Positions 1 to 8,148 of a stretch of 32,317 nt of DNA are shown piece by piece. The stretch covers positions 1 through 32,317 of the forward strand of contig VMSR01000275.1 of NCBI GenBank assembly GCA_013792075.1, read 5' to 3'. The stretch comes from Desulfobacula sp. (lineage in GTDB: Bacteria > Desulfobacterota > Desulfobacteria > Desulfobacterales > Desulfobacteraceae). The translations under genes and the position numbers were made by a program. Each line of letters begins with the position of its first letter. Position 1 is the first letter of the stretch. The notes beneath the pieces are model-generated. The model made no database searches and was not told the DNA's origin. It saw nothing but the letters and a program-made list of their open reading frames with translations.

Positions 1-658
1 ATCCCTGGGAAGTCATGTATTCCAATGCAAAAAAATCGGTGTCCAGGGTTTCGTAAAAGCTGTAGTCCGGGCATGTTTGATCATCAAGATCATAAGGGGA
101 AAGGGGGTTGATGATTATTCTGTTATCCATTCTGAAAGCGAGATTGGGTATATGAGTTATACCGCGTTTTTGAGCTAGGCAGTGAATTAATTCACAAAAT
201 GCGTGTTCCCCGTTCTTTATGATTATGTAATCGACAAATGGAAAGTCATTCATCAATTCCTGAGCATTGGAATGAATAGCGGCACCCCCAAAAACGTTGA
301 TGCGCTTCTCATTATTTTCCTTGATGTATTTTGCAAGAATCAATGACCGTCTCAGTGCATCAAAGCCAAGGCAGGAAAATCCCACGACCGTGTTCTGGAT
401 ATCCGCAGTTATCCGGACGAGAATACGCTCGAGTGAAGGCGACAGCACATCATTGTATAGGAACAAGTTTGCTTCTTCTACGGATTCAATTTGCGCCATG
501 CCGTCGTAATAGTTTAAATCCAAGATATCAACATTGATATCATGTTTTTTTAGCGTAGCGGCAACAACGCAAAATCCGTATGGCAAAACATTACAAGGAA
601 AGTCCTCCAACCTGGGTAGAAGATATTGAACAGCGGCATTAACCAGGTGGACTCTCAT
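1..658 (-). CDS. B12-binding radical SAM protein, N-terminal part (cut by left window edge)
   Basis: An open frame of 219 codons starts at an ATG at 656-658 and runs off the left edge without a stop. The start MRVHLVNAAVQYLLP, the alternating beta/alpha pattern and the NVFGGAAIHSN and FVDYIIIKNGEHAF segments match the Rossmann-like cobalamin-binding domain that precedes the radical SAM barrel in B12-dependent enzymes. The visible part ends at EYMTSQG, just where such proteins place the first Cys of the 4Fe-4S motif, so the catalytic domain should lie just outside the window. The ATG is one base after the TGA of the preceding radical SAM gene (TGACATG) and has an AGGA seven bases upstream, so the two are probably co-translated. 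By context it is a second maturase of the RiPP cluster, perhaps a C-methyltransferase. The family call is fairly safe; the reaction is inference. Confidence 0.8.
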   Translation of the reverse strand, partial: MRVHLVNAAVQYLLPRLEDFPCNVLPYGFCVVAATLKKHDINVDILDLNYYDGMAQIESVEEANLFLYNDVLSPSLERILVRITADIQNTVVGFSCLGFDALRRSLILAKYIKENNEKRINVFGGAAIHSNAQELMNDFPFVDYIIIKNGEHAFCELIHCLAQKRGITHIPNLAFRMDNRIIINPLSPYDLDDQTCPDYSFYETLDTDFFALEYMTSQG

Positions 659-659
659 G

Positions 660-2570
660 TCAGTGTCCTATTTGTTCCGGGGGCTTATCCATAATTGGAA
701 GCGAAATTACATGGTCATCCAAACATACAATCAGTTCTCGCTCGGCAAGCCGGTTCAGCGTGTTCTCGATGTCATTGGTAGATGCAATCGTGTTGAATTT
801 GTGATGCAAATTATCCAAACCGGTTCCGTCGTCACAGGCAAGGCAAACCCGGGCATCTATTCCGGAGATCTCGAATGATGTTAACTCCATCTGTGATCTG
901 CGGCCGTCTTTGATAAGGAGTCTGTCCCCGATGGCAGTCATGGAAAGGTGTGGTGGCGGATCATTGCTGGACACTTTCTGCCAATTTGCAATAGCGGTCC
1001 GAGTACGCCGGACACCCTCTCTGTTCAGTGGGAAATTTTCGAGGGACAGACCAATCCTGGGGTGAAAATAGTAAACCAAGTCTTCGAGGTCATCTTCCGG
1101 AAACGGTAGAACAAACTGATAGGAGGAATGTGGTTTAAGATTTAGTCTGCGCCGATGGGTATCACGGAGATAGGAACTGAATCTGACAAACATAATTGGG
1201 TGACACGAGACCGGAGGTGTCAGATGTCTCAGCAGGGGTATAAGGTCGGCCATGTCATGATACCATTCATCCCTGTCTTCCGGAATATCATAAAGCAGGT
1301 TCCAGATGATCGGGAGACTATACCGTTTACACCATTTGAGTAATCGAATATTCTGCCATGCTGAGGAGGCTTTATTCATTAATTTTAGCATTGGCGTACT
1401 GAGGCTTTCAATACCCGGGTTTACAGGACCAATGCCTGAATCGCACAACTTTTTGACCTGAGCTTTACTCAAATTTGCTATCGTAGAAAACCATATTGAA
1501 CACTGGCTGCCCGCCTCCCTGAGCTTGGGTACAAGCGTTTTAAAGTAACGCATGTCCATAATATTGTCGACTGCCGCGAATTGCGATATCCCGTACCGTT
1601 GCTTTAGGCTTTCGATTTCATCAAAAACTTTTTGGCCAGGCTTACTGCGGAACTGCATGGCGCAGCCATTGAATCCGCAGAAGCTGCATTGATTTTTGTG
1701 GCCCCACCAGCAACCGCGGGAGGTTTGTATGGGCAGGACGAGATCCATCTTGTCCTGCAAAGATGATGCACCCAATTCCTCAAAATATGAATCATAGAAA
1801 GGAACAGGATTATCTTTCCAGGTTTTTGAGATACCTGGCAGGGCTGCGTTAATCCTGTCAGGATATCCTTTTTCGCGGTGGTATGGTGCGATAACACCTT
1901 CCGGCAGTGACGCCGGAGCGGCATCACGACCCGCCTCTAAAATAAGGTGAGTTAATGGGGTTATCAGGTCATCCGCTTCCCCCGTTACAACATAATCGAT
2001 ATAAGGGAGACTTTTATGCAAGGATTCCCCCATTTCTGCGGTGCAGTTGAAACCACCTAGGATAGTGATAATATCTAAATCCTGATCTGCCAGGTTCCGG
2101 AGCAGCGCCAGGGAAGCAACTTGTTGTTGATGTGTGGTTGTACAACCCACTATACGAGGCTCAAGTGTAAGAATACGTTGACAGAAGTCATGAATAAACC
2201 TGGATGCCTCGCTTCGAAGCTGGTGGGCACATTGCTTAAATGAATCTTCAGTCATGCGTTTATGCGCTTTGGAACTCCCCATAATTGCATGACGACTGTT
2301 GCGCCATACGCCGTGCAAGTATGGTTCACATTCCGGTTGAAATTCCGGAAATGCCGCTTTGGAGAATATCCAGTCGGCAAATAAATTGGATGGTTTAATG
2401 GCCCGGATCATATTATAGTGTTCAATGCCTATTTGATCGGCAAAGACAATATTTCCATGAAGGCTCGATACCTTAATACCGTCCCGGTTAAGAATTGCAT
2501 GAAGGATCCCTAGTGCGGCTGAAGGGCGCCACACATCTGCATGCGGCATGTTTATAAGGCAAATTTTCAT
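660..2570 (-). CDS. RiPP maturation radical SAM protein 1-like, B12-dependent
   Basis: This 636-residue protein opens with a cobalamin-binding-type domain (about residues 1-215, including ILGGFNC near 170 and YVVTGEADDL near 193). A radical SAM barrel follows whose cluster motif is TSRGCWWGHKNQCSFCGFNG, with Cys 287, 295 and 298. The spacing is C-x7-C-x2-C rather than the usual C-x3-C-x2-C, a trait I associate with the RiPP maturation radical SAM 1 family found beside YcaO and Nif11-leader precursors. Members are thought to methylate unactivated carbons of the core peptide using B12 and SAM. The C-terminal 150 residues are family-specific and may bind the peptide. It lies 99 bases after the YcaO fusion and one base before the second radical SAM gene. 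No Shine-Dalgarno sequence is visible before its ATG. Family confidence is high; the methylated site is unknown. Confidence 0.88.
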   Translation of the reverse strand: MKICLINMPHADVWRPSAALGILHAILNRDGIKVSSLHGNIVFADQIGIEHYNMIRAIKPSNLFADWIFSKAAFPEFQPECEPYLHGVWRNSRHAIMGSSKAHKRMTEDSFKQCAHQLRSEASRFIHDFCQRILTLEPRIVGCTTTHQQQVASLALLRNLADQDLDIITILGGFNCTAEMGESLHKSLPYIDYVVTGEADDLITPLTHLILEAGRDAAPASLPEGVIAPYHREKGYPDRINAALPGISKTWKDNPVPFYDSYFEELGASSLQDKMDLVLPIQTSRGCWWGHKNQCSFCGFNGCAMQFRSKPGQKVFDEIESLKQRYGISQFAAVDNIMDMRYFKTLVPKLREAGSQCSIWFSTIANLSKAQVKKLCDSGIGPVNPGIESLSTPMLKLMNKASSAWQNIRLLKWCKRYSLPIIWNLLYDIPEDRDEWYHDMADLIPLLRHLTPPVSCHPIMFVRFSSYLRDTHRRRLNLKPHSSYQFVLPFPEDDLEDLVYYFHPRIGLSLENFPLNREGVRRTRTAIANWQKVSSNDPPPHLSMTAIGDRLLIKDGRRSQMELTSFEISGIDARVCLACDDGTGLDNLHHKFNTIASTNDIENTLNRLAERELIVCLDDHVISLPIMDKPPEQIGH

Positions 2571-2669
2571 AATTATTTTGAATTTAGTTTGTCATTGCTT
2601 GGTTTTCATCTCTTCTAATGAACTCCCAGTTCTTTTGAAGGTCAATCCCGGCGTTAGCCTTGTTGAATG
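2571..2669 (-). other. Spacer between YcaO fusion and radical SAM gene
   Basis: These 99 bases hold no frame with a start and ribosome site and no clear terminator. The stretch just before the radical SAM ATG is AT-only in character (AAAATAATT) with no Shine-Dalgarno, which suggests weak or unstructured-leader-dependent translation of the enzyme. Confidence 0.5.
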
Positions 2670-4910
2670 CTATTGAAAAGGAAATACCTCTGGGTTGATG
2701 TCTGCTTCATTCATTGGTCTGTCCCGCCAGTTCATTTTAATCGGTGTATCGTAGAGCCGCCCATGAGCCAACCGGGGTTCAAAATCAAGCATGCCGGGTA
2801 CAAATACCTTGGCCACCGCCATATTCGTATCTTTACGTGACTGGTCGAGTATCAATAACTCAAGGTTCTGGTGTGACACTTTTTCCGAACAGATTTCTAT
2901 ATCGTTGAGCAAGTCGTCTGTCATGCAATAGGGGAACTCTCTTTTTGTTCGTGGTAATAGCGATGGTGAAGGGGAAAGGAAGGGGTAATCCTCCAGCATT
3001 GCAGAGCTGAGCCACTGGTGAAGTAACGATCCCACCCAAGTCTCGGGTCCGGACTTCAGTGCCTGGACATTCCACAGCATTTGATTCATCTCGGTTAACG
3101 CTCTTGATATGGCAAGTTCTGCAGAGAAATGTGCCCCGAATCCGGCTATGATTTCGTCATATTTAGTGTGCCGGTTCCTCGAAAGTGCAACAAATGCCGG
3201 TATTTCAAAGTCAGATCTGATGTCCAGAACCCATAGTTCCCGTCCAATACTCAGATAATATTCATATTGTGCTTTCCAATAAGAAACACCAAAGCTGTTA
3301 AGATCCACAGCGGGGCGCACCAGTCGATTGTACCACCAGAGAGCGGCGCAATCCCGCTCCAAAACCTCCATAAATCCTTGAAGAACCGTTTCTTCCAATA
3401 CGTTTCCTGCTGAAGCACCATTCCCTGAATATCGCATACAGCGAGAGGATAATCCATCAATTTTACCTGAATAGCATAGGGCTGTAGGAATGTAGCGAAC
3501 TGCCCGGTGTGTCATGGACCAAACCGGTGTCCATGGAATCACGGTAGATGGGTCAAAGGGCTCTGGTATGAGCGGGGTTCCGAAACGACGGTTCCACTCA
3601 TCCCGGGTCGCATATTGATGGTCACTGAAACACATGATGGCGTTGGGATGGATGGCACTGGCTCCCAATTGGTCCATGGTACCGACTATAAAGCGTTCGT
3701 CACCTCCGAATTGACCGGAATACCGTTCAATTGCCTCTGCAAGTGCACTGACTTTTGCCTGTATCTGTGTTTTTCCCTTGCCGCAGCAGCGAGCCCGGTT
3801 AATATTGTTCAGGGGGCAAATATCGTTGCAGTTCTTTGATAATGCGTAATCGCTTCCGTATACCACAAGCCCACCGGCACTTTCTTTCAGGAGAACGGTT
3901 AGACCGCCAACAATACCACAGATATCACTGACATGGTGCTTATATCGGGTCCATGTTTCTTCGGGACTACACACCCGGTGTCCGCCATCATCTGTGAATT
4001 GTTTACGCCTGGATCGTAAGGCTGGCTTTTCAAATGGTCTCTGTTGCCCGCTGCCACAGACCGGACAATTGGGGAGAGGTTGAAGCGTATGTCGATTCTG
4101 AACAAAGGTGCGGCTGTCTAATTCTAATATCGTATTCTTCAGTGGGGTGTCGTTTAGAACAATTCGGTTCACGATTGCTGTTACTGCCATGGGCAACAGC
4201 ATTAAGTGCGTTGAAGGAAGAGCTGCATTGGGAAACCGGGGGGGGAAGCTTTGATTGAGTTCTCTGCAAATGGCTTTGAGCCGATGTTGACGGCATTCAA
4301 GCCTGTGTCTCAGGCATTGCCAACACCCGGTTTCTTGGGGATAAAAAAAGGGCCCGATCCACGGCGTCTGCCCCACAGGCTTTAACAGCAACCAGGGGAC
4401 TTGGCTTTCCCGAGCAAACATATCCTTCTTTTTTAATAAAGGGTTCAGGTAATTTTCTGTGAGCACAATCTGAAAATCCACCTTCGGACTTGAATTTACC
4501 TGCATGCCAAAAGATTTCAGCATGGAAACCAGGGGTGACCCGTCAACATCCCCGACAGATAATACGTCTACGTGGACATGCTCTAACCGCCGTTTTACTG
4601 TTGATATATCAGCTCCGTATGCATCCCAGTATGCAGCCCAGTCGGGTGGAATCGCCCCTTGCGTTTCCGTGAGATAACCTCTTTCTGTTAATTCAGCCAA
4701 TACATCTCGAATAGATGACTCAGAGGATAGAAACCTTAATTTTTTACCGATTTCTTCCAGCGTATGTCGACCGTCAAGGTAAGGAGCTGCACAGGCCAGA
4801 GTATGGCCACGTATCAAGAGGGTTTCATTTTCACTCAACAGGTATGTACTCCCTCCATCTGGAGCAACCTCAAGACGGTAATGGCTTTTGAATGCGGGTT
4901 TCCAGTTCAT
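2670..4910 (-). CDS. Fused leader-binding/E1-like and YcaO cyclodehydratase for RiPP maturation
   Basis: This 746-residue fusion would turn Cys, Ser or Thr of the core peptide into azolines using ATP. Residues 1-85 look like a winged-helix RiPP recognition element (YRLEVAPDG..., TLEEIGKKLRFLS, ERGYL). Residues 110-320 are an E1/ThiF-like partner domain with two Cys pairs, CWQC (196, 199) and CPVC (282, 285), the usual structural zinc site. The YcaO domain covers about 325-746 and carries the three ATP/Mg signature stretches: AKVSALAEAIERYSGQ (385-400), LEETVLQGFMEVLERD (505-520) and RALTEMNQ (603-610). It ends in PEVFPFQ, close to but not a full PxPxP tail. No separate flavin dehydrogenase is seen, so the rings may stay azolines unless one lies outside the window. 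The ATG has no clear ribosome binding site. It sits 109 bases behind the precursor gene. Confidence 0.9.
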   Translation of the reverse strand: MNWKPAFKSHYRLEVAPDGGSTYLLSENETLLIRGHTLACAAPYLDGRHTLEEIGKKLRFLSSESSIRDVLAELTERGYLTETQGAIPPDWAAYWDAYGADISTVKRRLEHVHVDVLSVGDVDGSPLVSMLKSFGMQVNSSPKVDFQIVLTENYLNPLLKKKDMFARESQVPWLLLKPVGQTPWIGPFFYPQETGCWQCLRHRLECRQHRLKAICRELNQSFPPRFPNAALPSTHLMLLPMAVTAIVNRIVLNDTPLKNTILELDSRTFVQNRHTLQPLPNCPVCGSGQQRPFEKPALRSRRKQFTDDGGHRVCSPEETWTRYKHHVSDICGIVGGLTVLLKESAGGLVVYGSDYALSKNCNDICPLNNINRARCCGKGKTQIQAKVSALAEAIERYSGQFGGDERFIVGTMDQLGASAIHPNAIMCFSDHQYATRDEWNRRFGTPLIPEPFDPSTVIPWTPVWSMTHRAVRYIPTALCYSGKIDGLSSRCMRYSGNGASAGNVLEETVLQGFMEVLERDCAALWWYNRLVRPAVDLNSFGVSYWKAQYEYYLSIGRELWVLDIRSDFEIPAFVALSRNRHTKYDEIIAGFGAHFSAELAISRALTEMNQMLWNVQALKSGPETWVGSLLHQWLSSAMLEDYPFLSPSPSLLPRTKREFPYCMTDDLLNDIEICSEKVSHQNLELLILDQSRKDTNMAVAKVFVPGMLDFEPRLAHGRLYDTPIKMNWRDRPMNEADINPEVFPFQ

Positions 4911-5019
4911 TTTTGTAACAATGATAAAATGAAGATGACAACTTGCACTCCCTCAAGATTACGCTGAATCGTAGAAGAGAATATCGAATCCCGGATTTTT
5001 GATGACCGATTCACACCCT
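4911..5019 (-). promoter_or_regulatory. Spacer between precursor and YcaO gene with possible attenuating stem
   Basis: Just after the precursor stop the minus strand has GAATCGG, an AT-rich loop and CCGGGATTC, an imperfect stem without a T-run. The YcaO ATG that follows has no ribosome site. Such a stem would allow more precursor than enzyme to be made, but the pairing is modest. Confidence 0.35.
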
Positions 5020-5259
5020 CTATTGAGGAGTACAAGACCTTAGTCCACCTTCATAATGGCCCAGGTTTTCAATGGAAAGAGTATTATTGGCCTTCATTTC
5101 CTCTATGGTTTTTTCAAATTCTTCATGTGTGAAAACCAGCCCGGCTTCATGGGCCAGTTTCAACCGTGCTTCATCATCCGCAGCCTCGCGGATGGCAGAA
5201 CGGAAGTCTGCATCGTCTCTCATTTTGTATAAGTATGATGCTGCGTTTTCAAGTGACAT
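5020..5259 (-). CDS. Nif11-type RiPP precursor peptide with a seven-residue core
   Basis: This 79-residue peptide begins MSLENAASYLYKMRDDADFR and continues with LAHEAGLVFTHEEFEK, the classic Nif11-like leader pattern (acidic helices, AxxAGF/LxFT segment). The leader ends TLSIENLGHYEGG, a Gly-Gly cleavage site at 71-72. Only LRSCTPQ follows before the TAG stop, so the core has a single Ser-Cys-Thr run that the adjacent YcaO enzyme could cyclise and the radical SAM enzymes could methylate. The start at 5259 is chosen because AAAGGAG lies at ideal distance upstream. The frame stays open for 37 more codons upstream, but that part is low-complexity and has no ribosome site. It is the first gene of the cluster. 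The leader family is clear; the exact cleavage site and the product are inferred. Confidence 0.88.
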   Translation of the reverse strand: MSLENAASYLYKMRDDADFRSAIREAADDEARLKLAHEAGLVFTHEEFEKTIEEMKANNTLSIENLGHYEGGLRSCTPQ

Positions 5260-5281
5260 TTCGATTACTCCTTTCTTGATG

Positions 5282-5299
5282 TTTGAATGAAAATTCAAA
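5282..5299 (-). promoter_or_regulatory. AT-rich hairpin in the 5' leader of the RiPP precursor gene
   Basis: TTTGAAT and ATTCAAA form a perfect seven-base inverted repeat around a four-base loop, about 22 bases before the precursor ATG and just upstream of its AAAGGAG. It could stabilise the mRNA end or act as an operator; nothing more can be said from sequence alone. Confidence 0.35.
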
Positions 5300-5370
5300 A
5301 ATTCCGTAAAAATTAATGAAAAAAAATATGAGCAGGTGATGGAGTCGAATATCTGTAATGAGCAGCCCAA

Positions 5371-6206
5371 CTGATGGCGTACAGAAAAAGAACACTAAAA
5401 TAAATTACTCCTTATCCCATCTTTTAAATTAAATCAAGCAGAAAATAAATAGGAGGCGCTGCCTGAATTTTGACGACGCTAATTTTTATATATGAGTAGC
5501 CAAGTTGGGTATGGATAAACGCTGAATGTTAAGCTCACAAGCTCGCCTACGTGCAGCAGCTTGTTAACAGGCCCGAGGAAAGTGGGGTAAGGGCTATCAT
5601 CCTCATTGCCGCTGTAGCTTTCGCTGTGCGAGTCCGTCTCAACGAAGGTTGAGCGGCCGCGCTGCTAAAGCTTCAGCGGTAACATATAAGCGGACGATTG
5701 TCCAGCCCGCGCCCGGCGTCCTGGTAAGACAAGATGATGTGTGGTTCCGTGTAATCTTCATCCTTTTTATGGTTTGAAAAAAAATATGAACCAGAACATA
5801 AAAATCCTAACTGGATAACACCCGGATTTGAATATTATCAAAATTTGATATCCTGTTGAAAATCTAAAAAGCCTTTTGCAAATGCAACAATTGAACGATT
5901 TCTGTAAAGAATCGTTTACATAACGGATACGTTTATTCAAGAATTATTTCTGTTAAGTCAATTTTCAAGACAGCGATACTTTTTTGTATAATTTTGAATC
6001 TTGCGCATCGGTACACCCTCCCAAGTTTTCCTGCATTTTTTAGAAGGAACAATTCTGTGTGATTTCCCTATGGATGGTTGGTAGGCCGGAGCCAGGCAAG
6101 GTGACCAGGCCGGAACGGTTGTGGGTCAATTCTTTATGACGGCTCCCTGCAATTTACCCCTATACTTTATCCTGCTATTCTTATGACATTCCTCTGGTAT
6201 AACCGC
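5371..6206. other. Long non-coding stretch upstream of the RiPP cluster
   Basis: No convincing gene is seen on either strand in these roughly 840 bases; frames are short and lack ribosome sites. The stretch is AT-rich at both ends with a GC-richer island in the middle (listed separately). Two further palindromes are visible: TATCAAA-A-TTTGATA at 5836-5850, and AACGATT/AATCGTT with a nine-base loop at 5894-5916. Either could be an operator or a small RNA stem. The promoter of the RiPP cluster should lie near 5300-5450, but I cannot pick a clear -35/-10 pair. Confidence 0.6.
5520..5685. other. GC-richer hairpin-dense island, possible structured RNA or mobile-element remnant
   Basis: Three stems are readable. 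TGTTA plus ACAAGCT (5527-5531, 5537-5543) pair with AGCTTGT plus TAACA (5558-5569). CCG-T-CTCAAC pairs with GTTGAG-CGG around a GAAG loop (5634-5656). CGCTG pairs with CAGCG (5660-5664, 5674-5678). Base composition differs sharply from the AT-rich flanks. There is no open frame and no match that I recognise to RNase P, 6S, SRP, a cobalamin riboswitch or a complete group II intron. A degraded intron, an integron-like recombination site or a genuine small RNA remain possible; strand is not decided. Confidence 0.35.
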
Positions 6207-7181
6207 TTATTGAGCATTGCTGTTACGGTCTGCCCAGCAATGAATTTGGCACAGGGAGCTGGCAGCTTTAATGGCTTGCACCACAGCCCTTTCCATCACC
6301 CTGGCCGCCAGAAGCCCCACCACGCTCAGCTCGACATCGAGTTCTCCCAGAGACATTGCAAAGATGGTATCCCCGTCAAACATGGAATGGGCCGGCCGCA
6401 TGGTCCTGGCATAGCCATTCTGGGCCATGGACGCAAGCTTGGTCGCCTGGGCCTTTGTCAGGGCCGCGTTGGTGGCAATCACCCCCAGGGTGGTATTGCC
6501 GCTGAACAGATCTTTCTGGCTTGAACAGGAATTGATCATGATCTCTTCGGTATCGCCAAAGCCTGTCCTGTCCCCATTGAGCACGCCGGCAAGTTTTTTC
6601 CCGGAAAGGGGATCAATGACATCGCCCAGGCAGTTGACCGCCACCAGGGCCCCCACCTTCAAATCCTTGGTCTGGAGGGCATAGCTTCCGATGCCGCCCT
6701 TCATGGCCCGGTCCATCCCCAGAATCTTGCCCACGGTTGCCCCGGTGCCTGCCCCGACAGAGCCCTGGGCAACCGTGTCACTCCTGGCATTCACACAGGC
6801 CTGATACCCCATTGCCTTGTCCGGCCGTACCCTGTGATCTCCAATGGTCAGGTCAAACAATGCTGCGGCGCACACAATGGGAACCTTTGTCACCTGGACG
6901 TCAAATCCGATATTTCTTTCCTCAAGATAGGCCATGACACCGGCGGCAGCATCCAGGCCGAATGCGCTTCCACCGCTGAGCAGGACGGCATGGGCCTGGC
7001 TCACCAGGTTCATTGGATCCAGCAGATCGGTCTCCCTTGTACCGGGAGCGCCGCCCCTCACATCCACACCCACAACAGCCCCGTTTTCACAGATGATGAC
7101 ACTGCACCCGGTGGCGGCATCCATATCCTGGGCATGGCCGACCTTCATATCCCCTATTTCCATGAAATCTATTTGTTTCAT
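6207..7181 (-). CDS. P1 family peptidase (DmpA-like N-terminal nucleophile hydrolase)
   Basis: The 324-residue product fits the P1/S58 (DmpA) family of self-cleaving aminopeptidases and amidases. Visible marks are VGHAQDMDAATGCSVIIC near the N-terminus, LLSGGSAFGLDAAAGVMAYL, GSVGAGTGATVGKILG, and SGNTTLGVIATNAALTK. In the last, the Thr after Asn (about residue 230) aligns with the autocatalytic nucleophile of DmpA. No signal peptide is seen, so it should be cytoplasmic. The frame could begin at 7196, but GGAGAGG lies in front of the ATG at 7181 (MKQIDFMEIGD), so that start is preferred. It is the last gene of the glycyl radical operon, 65 bases after the PNPOx-fold gene. Family members cleave small peptides, beta-peptides or amides; what it does beside a radical lyase is unknown. 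Confidence 0.85.
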   Translation of the reverse strand: MKQIDFMEIGDMKVGHAQDMDAATGCSVIICENGAVVGVDVRGGAPGTRETDLLDPMNLVSQAHAVLLSGGSAFGLDAAAGVMAYLEERNIGFDVQVTKVPIVCAAALFDLTIGDHRVRPDKAMGYQACVNARSDTVAQGSVGAGTGATVGKILGMDRAMKGGIGSYALQTKDLKVGALVAVNCLGDVIDPLSGKKLAGVLNGDRTGFGDTEEIMINSCSSQKDLFSGNTTLGVIATNAALTKAQATKLASMAQNGYARTMRPAHSMFDGDTIFAMSLGELDVELSVVGLLAARVMERAVVQAIKAASSLCQIHCWADRNSNAQ

Positions 7182-7246
7182 CCCGATCCTCTCCATTCAG
7201 ACACATTTTGTTTATGGCTGACAAAAACCAGACAGCTTCTTTTCTT

Positions 7247-8113
7247 TTACTCAAAGGAGGTGATGGGGGTCAAGTTTTTTTCCGGATAAATCTGGTCTGA
7301 ATTGGGGGGCATGGAATTGTATACCCAGTCAATATCAATGAGACCTGTTTTCATACCGCCACTGTGGCTGTACCCTGCAAATTTTCCCCGCACAAGCACC
7401 GATTCCAGGGTGGTTTTTAAACAGAATACCGCTATTTCCATGTCCGGCTTCATCTGATGCCGGGCCTGGCCAAGGGCCTTGGCATAAAAGACAATTCTTC
7501 CGGAATCCAGGGTCATGCACTGGACAAAGGGGACAAGACAGGGAAACCCGTCCTGGCCGACAAAGGATAAAAACTTCAGGGTTAACGGATTTTTGAACAA
7601 CTTTTCCCCATAGGGTTTTAATACAGGTTTGGATTTTTCAGGCCCGGATTTTTCAGGTCTCATTAAAACCCTTGCTGCCAGGGTCATGAGGGTGGACCGG
7701 ATCATACTTAAAATCGGCAGCCCTGTGGCAGGACTTGTTTCAACCAGATCAAAATAGTGGACCCTGTGGATGGGGAAATAGGCATTATACCGCTGCAATG
7801 GTTTTTCCTTGTACATTTCAAGTTCTTCCCCCTGGTCACGTTTCTTTGTCCACACGATTTTACCGGTCCATGTTTTTTTCGTGCGCACCGACAGAATAAA
7901 AAATGCGACCTTTGGGTTTTTCTGCATGAAATACTTGCTGTTTCCCCGGATAAACTGACCCAGGGTCATGGTGGTCTCATTTAAGGCCATGAGGGAATTA
8001 ATAAAGGTGATATGGGGCTGGCCCTCAAGGTTCTGGGTGGCACAGATTCCGATTTTTTCAAGGGGGGCTGTTTCCTGAATATCAAAGGCATTAAACCGTG
8101 ATTTTGTTTTCAT
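7247..8113 (-). CDS. Tandem PNPOx-fold (split-barrel FMN-binding) protein
   Basis: The 288 residues contain two copies of a pyridoxamine-oxidase-like split barrel. The first is around 18-90 (LEKIGICATQNLEGQPHITF ... NPKVAFFILS). The second is around 178-245 (LKFLSFVGQDGFPCLVPFVQ ... MEIAVFCLKTTLESVLVRGK). They are joined by a charged linker rich in Lys and Pro. Each copy has the pattern of beta strands that binds FMN, heme or F420 in relatives; which cofactor is used here is not visible. A strong GAGGAG ribosome site precedes the ATG. It lies 35 bases after the activase gene, so it is in the same operon. It may be a flavin reductase, an electron donor to the activase or a detoxifying enzyme for the pathway product; these are guesses. 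Confidence 0.7.
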   Translation of the reverse strand: MKTKSRFNAFDIQETAPLEKIGICATQNLEGQPHITFINSLMALNETTMTLGQFIRGNSKYFMQKNPKVAFFILSVRTKKTWTGKIVWTKKRDQGEELEMYKEKPLQRYNAYFPIHRVHYFDLVETSPATGLPILSMIRSTLMTLAARVLMRPEKSGPEKSKPVLKPYGEKLFKNPLTLKFLSFVGQDGFPCLVPFVQCMTLDSGRIVFYAKALGQARHQMKPDMEIAVFCLKTTLESVLVRGKFAGYSHSGGMKTGLIDIDWVYNSMPPNSDQIYPEKNLTPITSFE

Positions 8114-8148
8114 CTGATCTCCTCATTATAGGGACTTAGCGTCTTTTG

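Noticed and set aside
5011-5022. Read-through of the precursor TAG as pyrrolysine
   Set aside because: Some sulfate reducers use pyrrolysine, but a TGA follows after two more codons and nothing in the window supports the Pyl system; the plain stop is simpler.
5020-5370. Longer 116-residue version of the precursor starting at 5370
   Set aside because: The extra 37 residues are encoded by AT-rich leader DNA containing the hairpin and ribosome site; the Nif11 leader begins at the ATG with AAAGGAG.
5520-5685. Cobalamin riboswitch for the B12 enzymes
   Set aside because: No B12 box or recognisable cobalamin core was found in the structured island or elsewhere upstream of the cluster.
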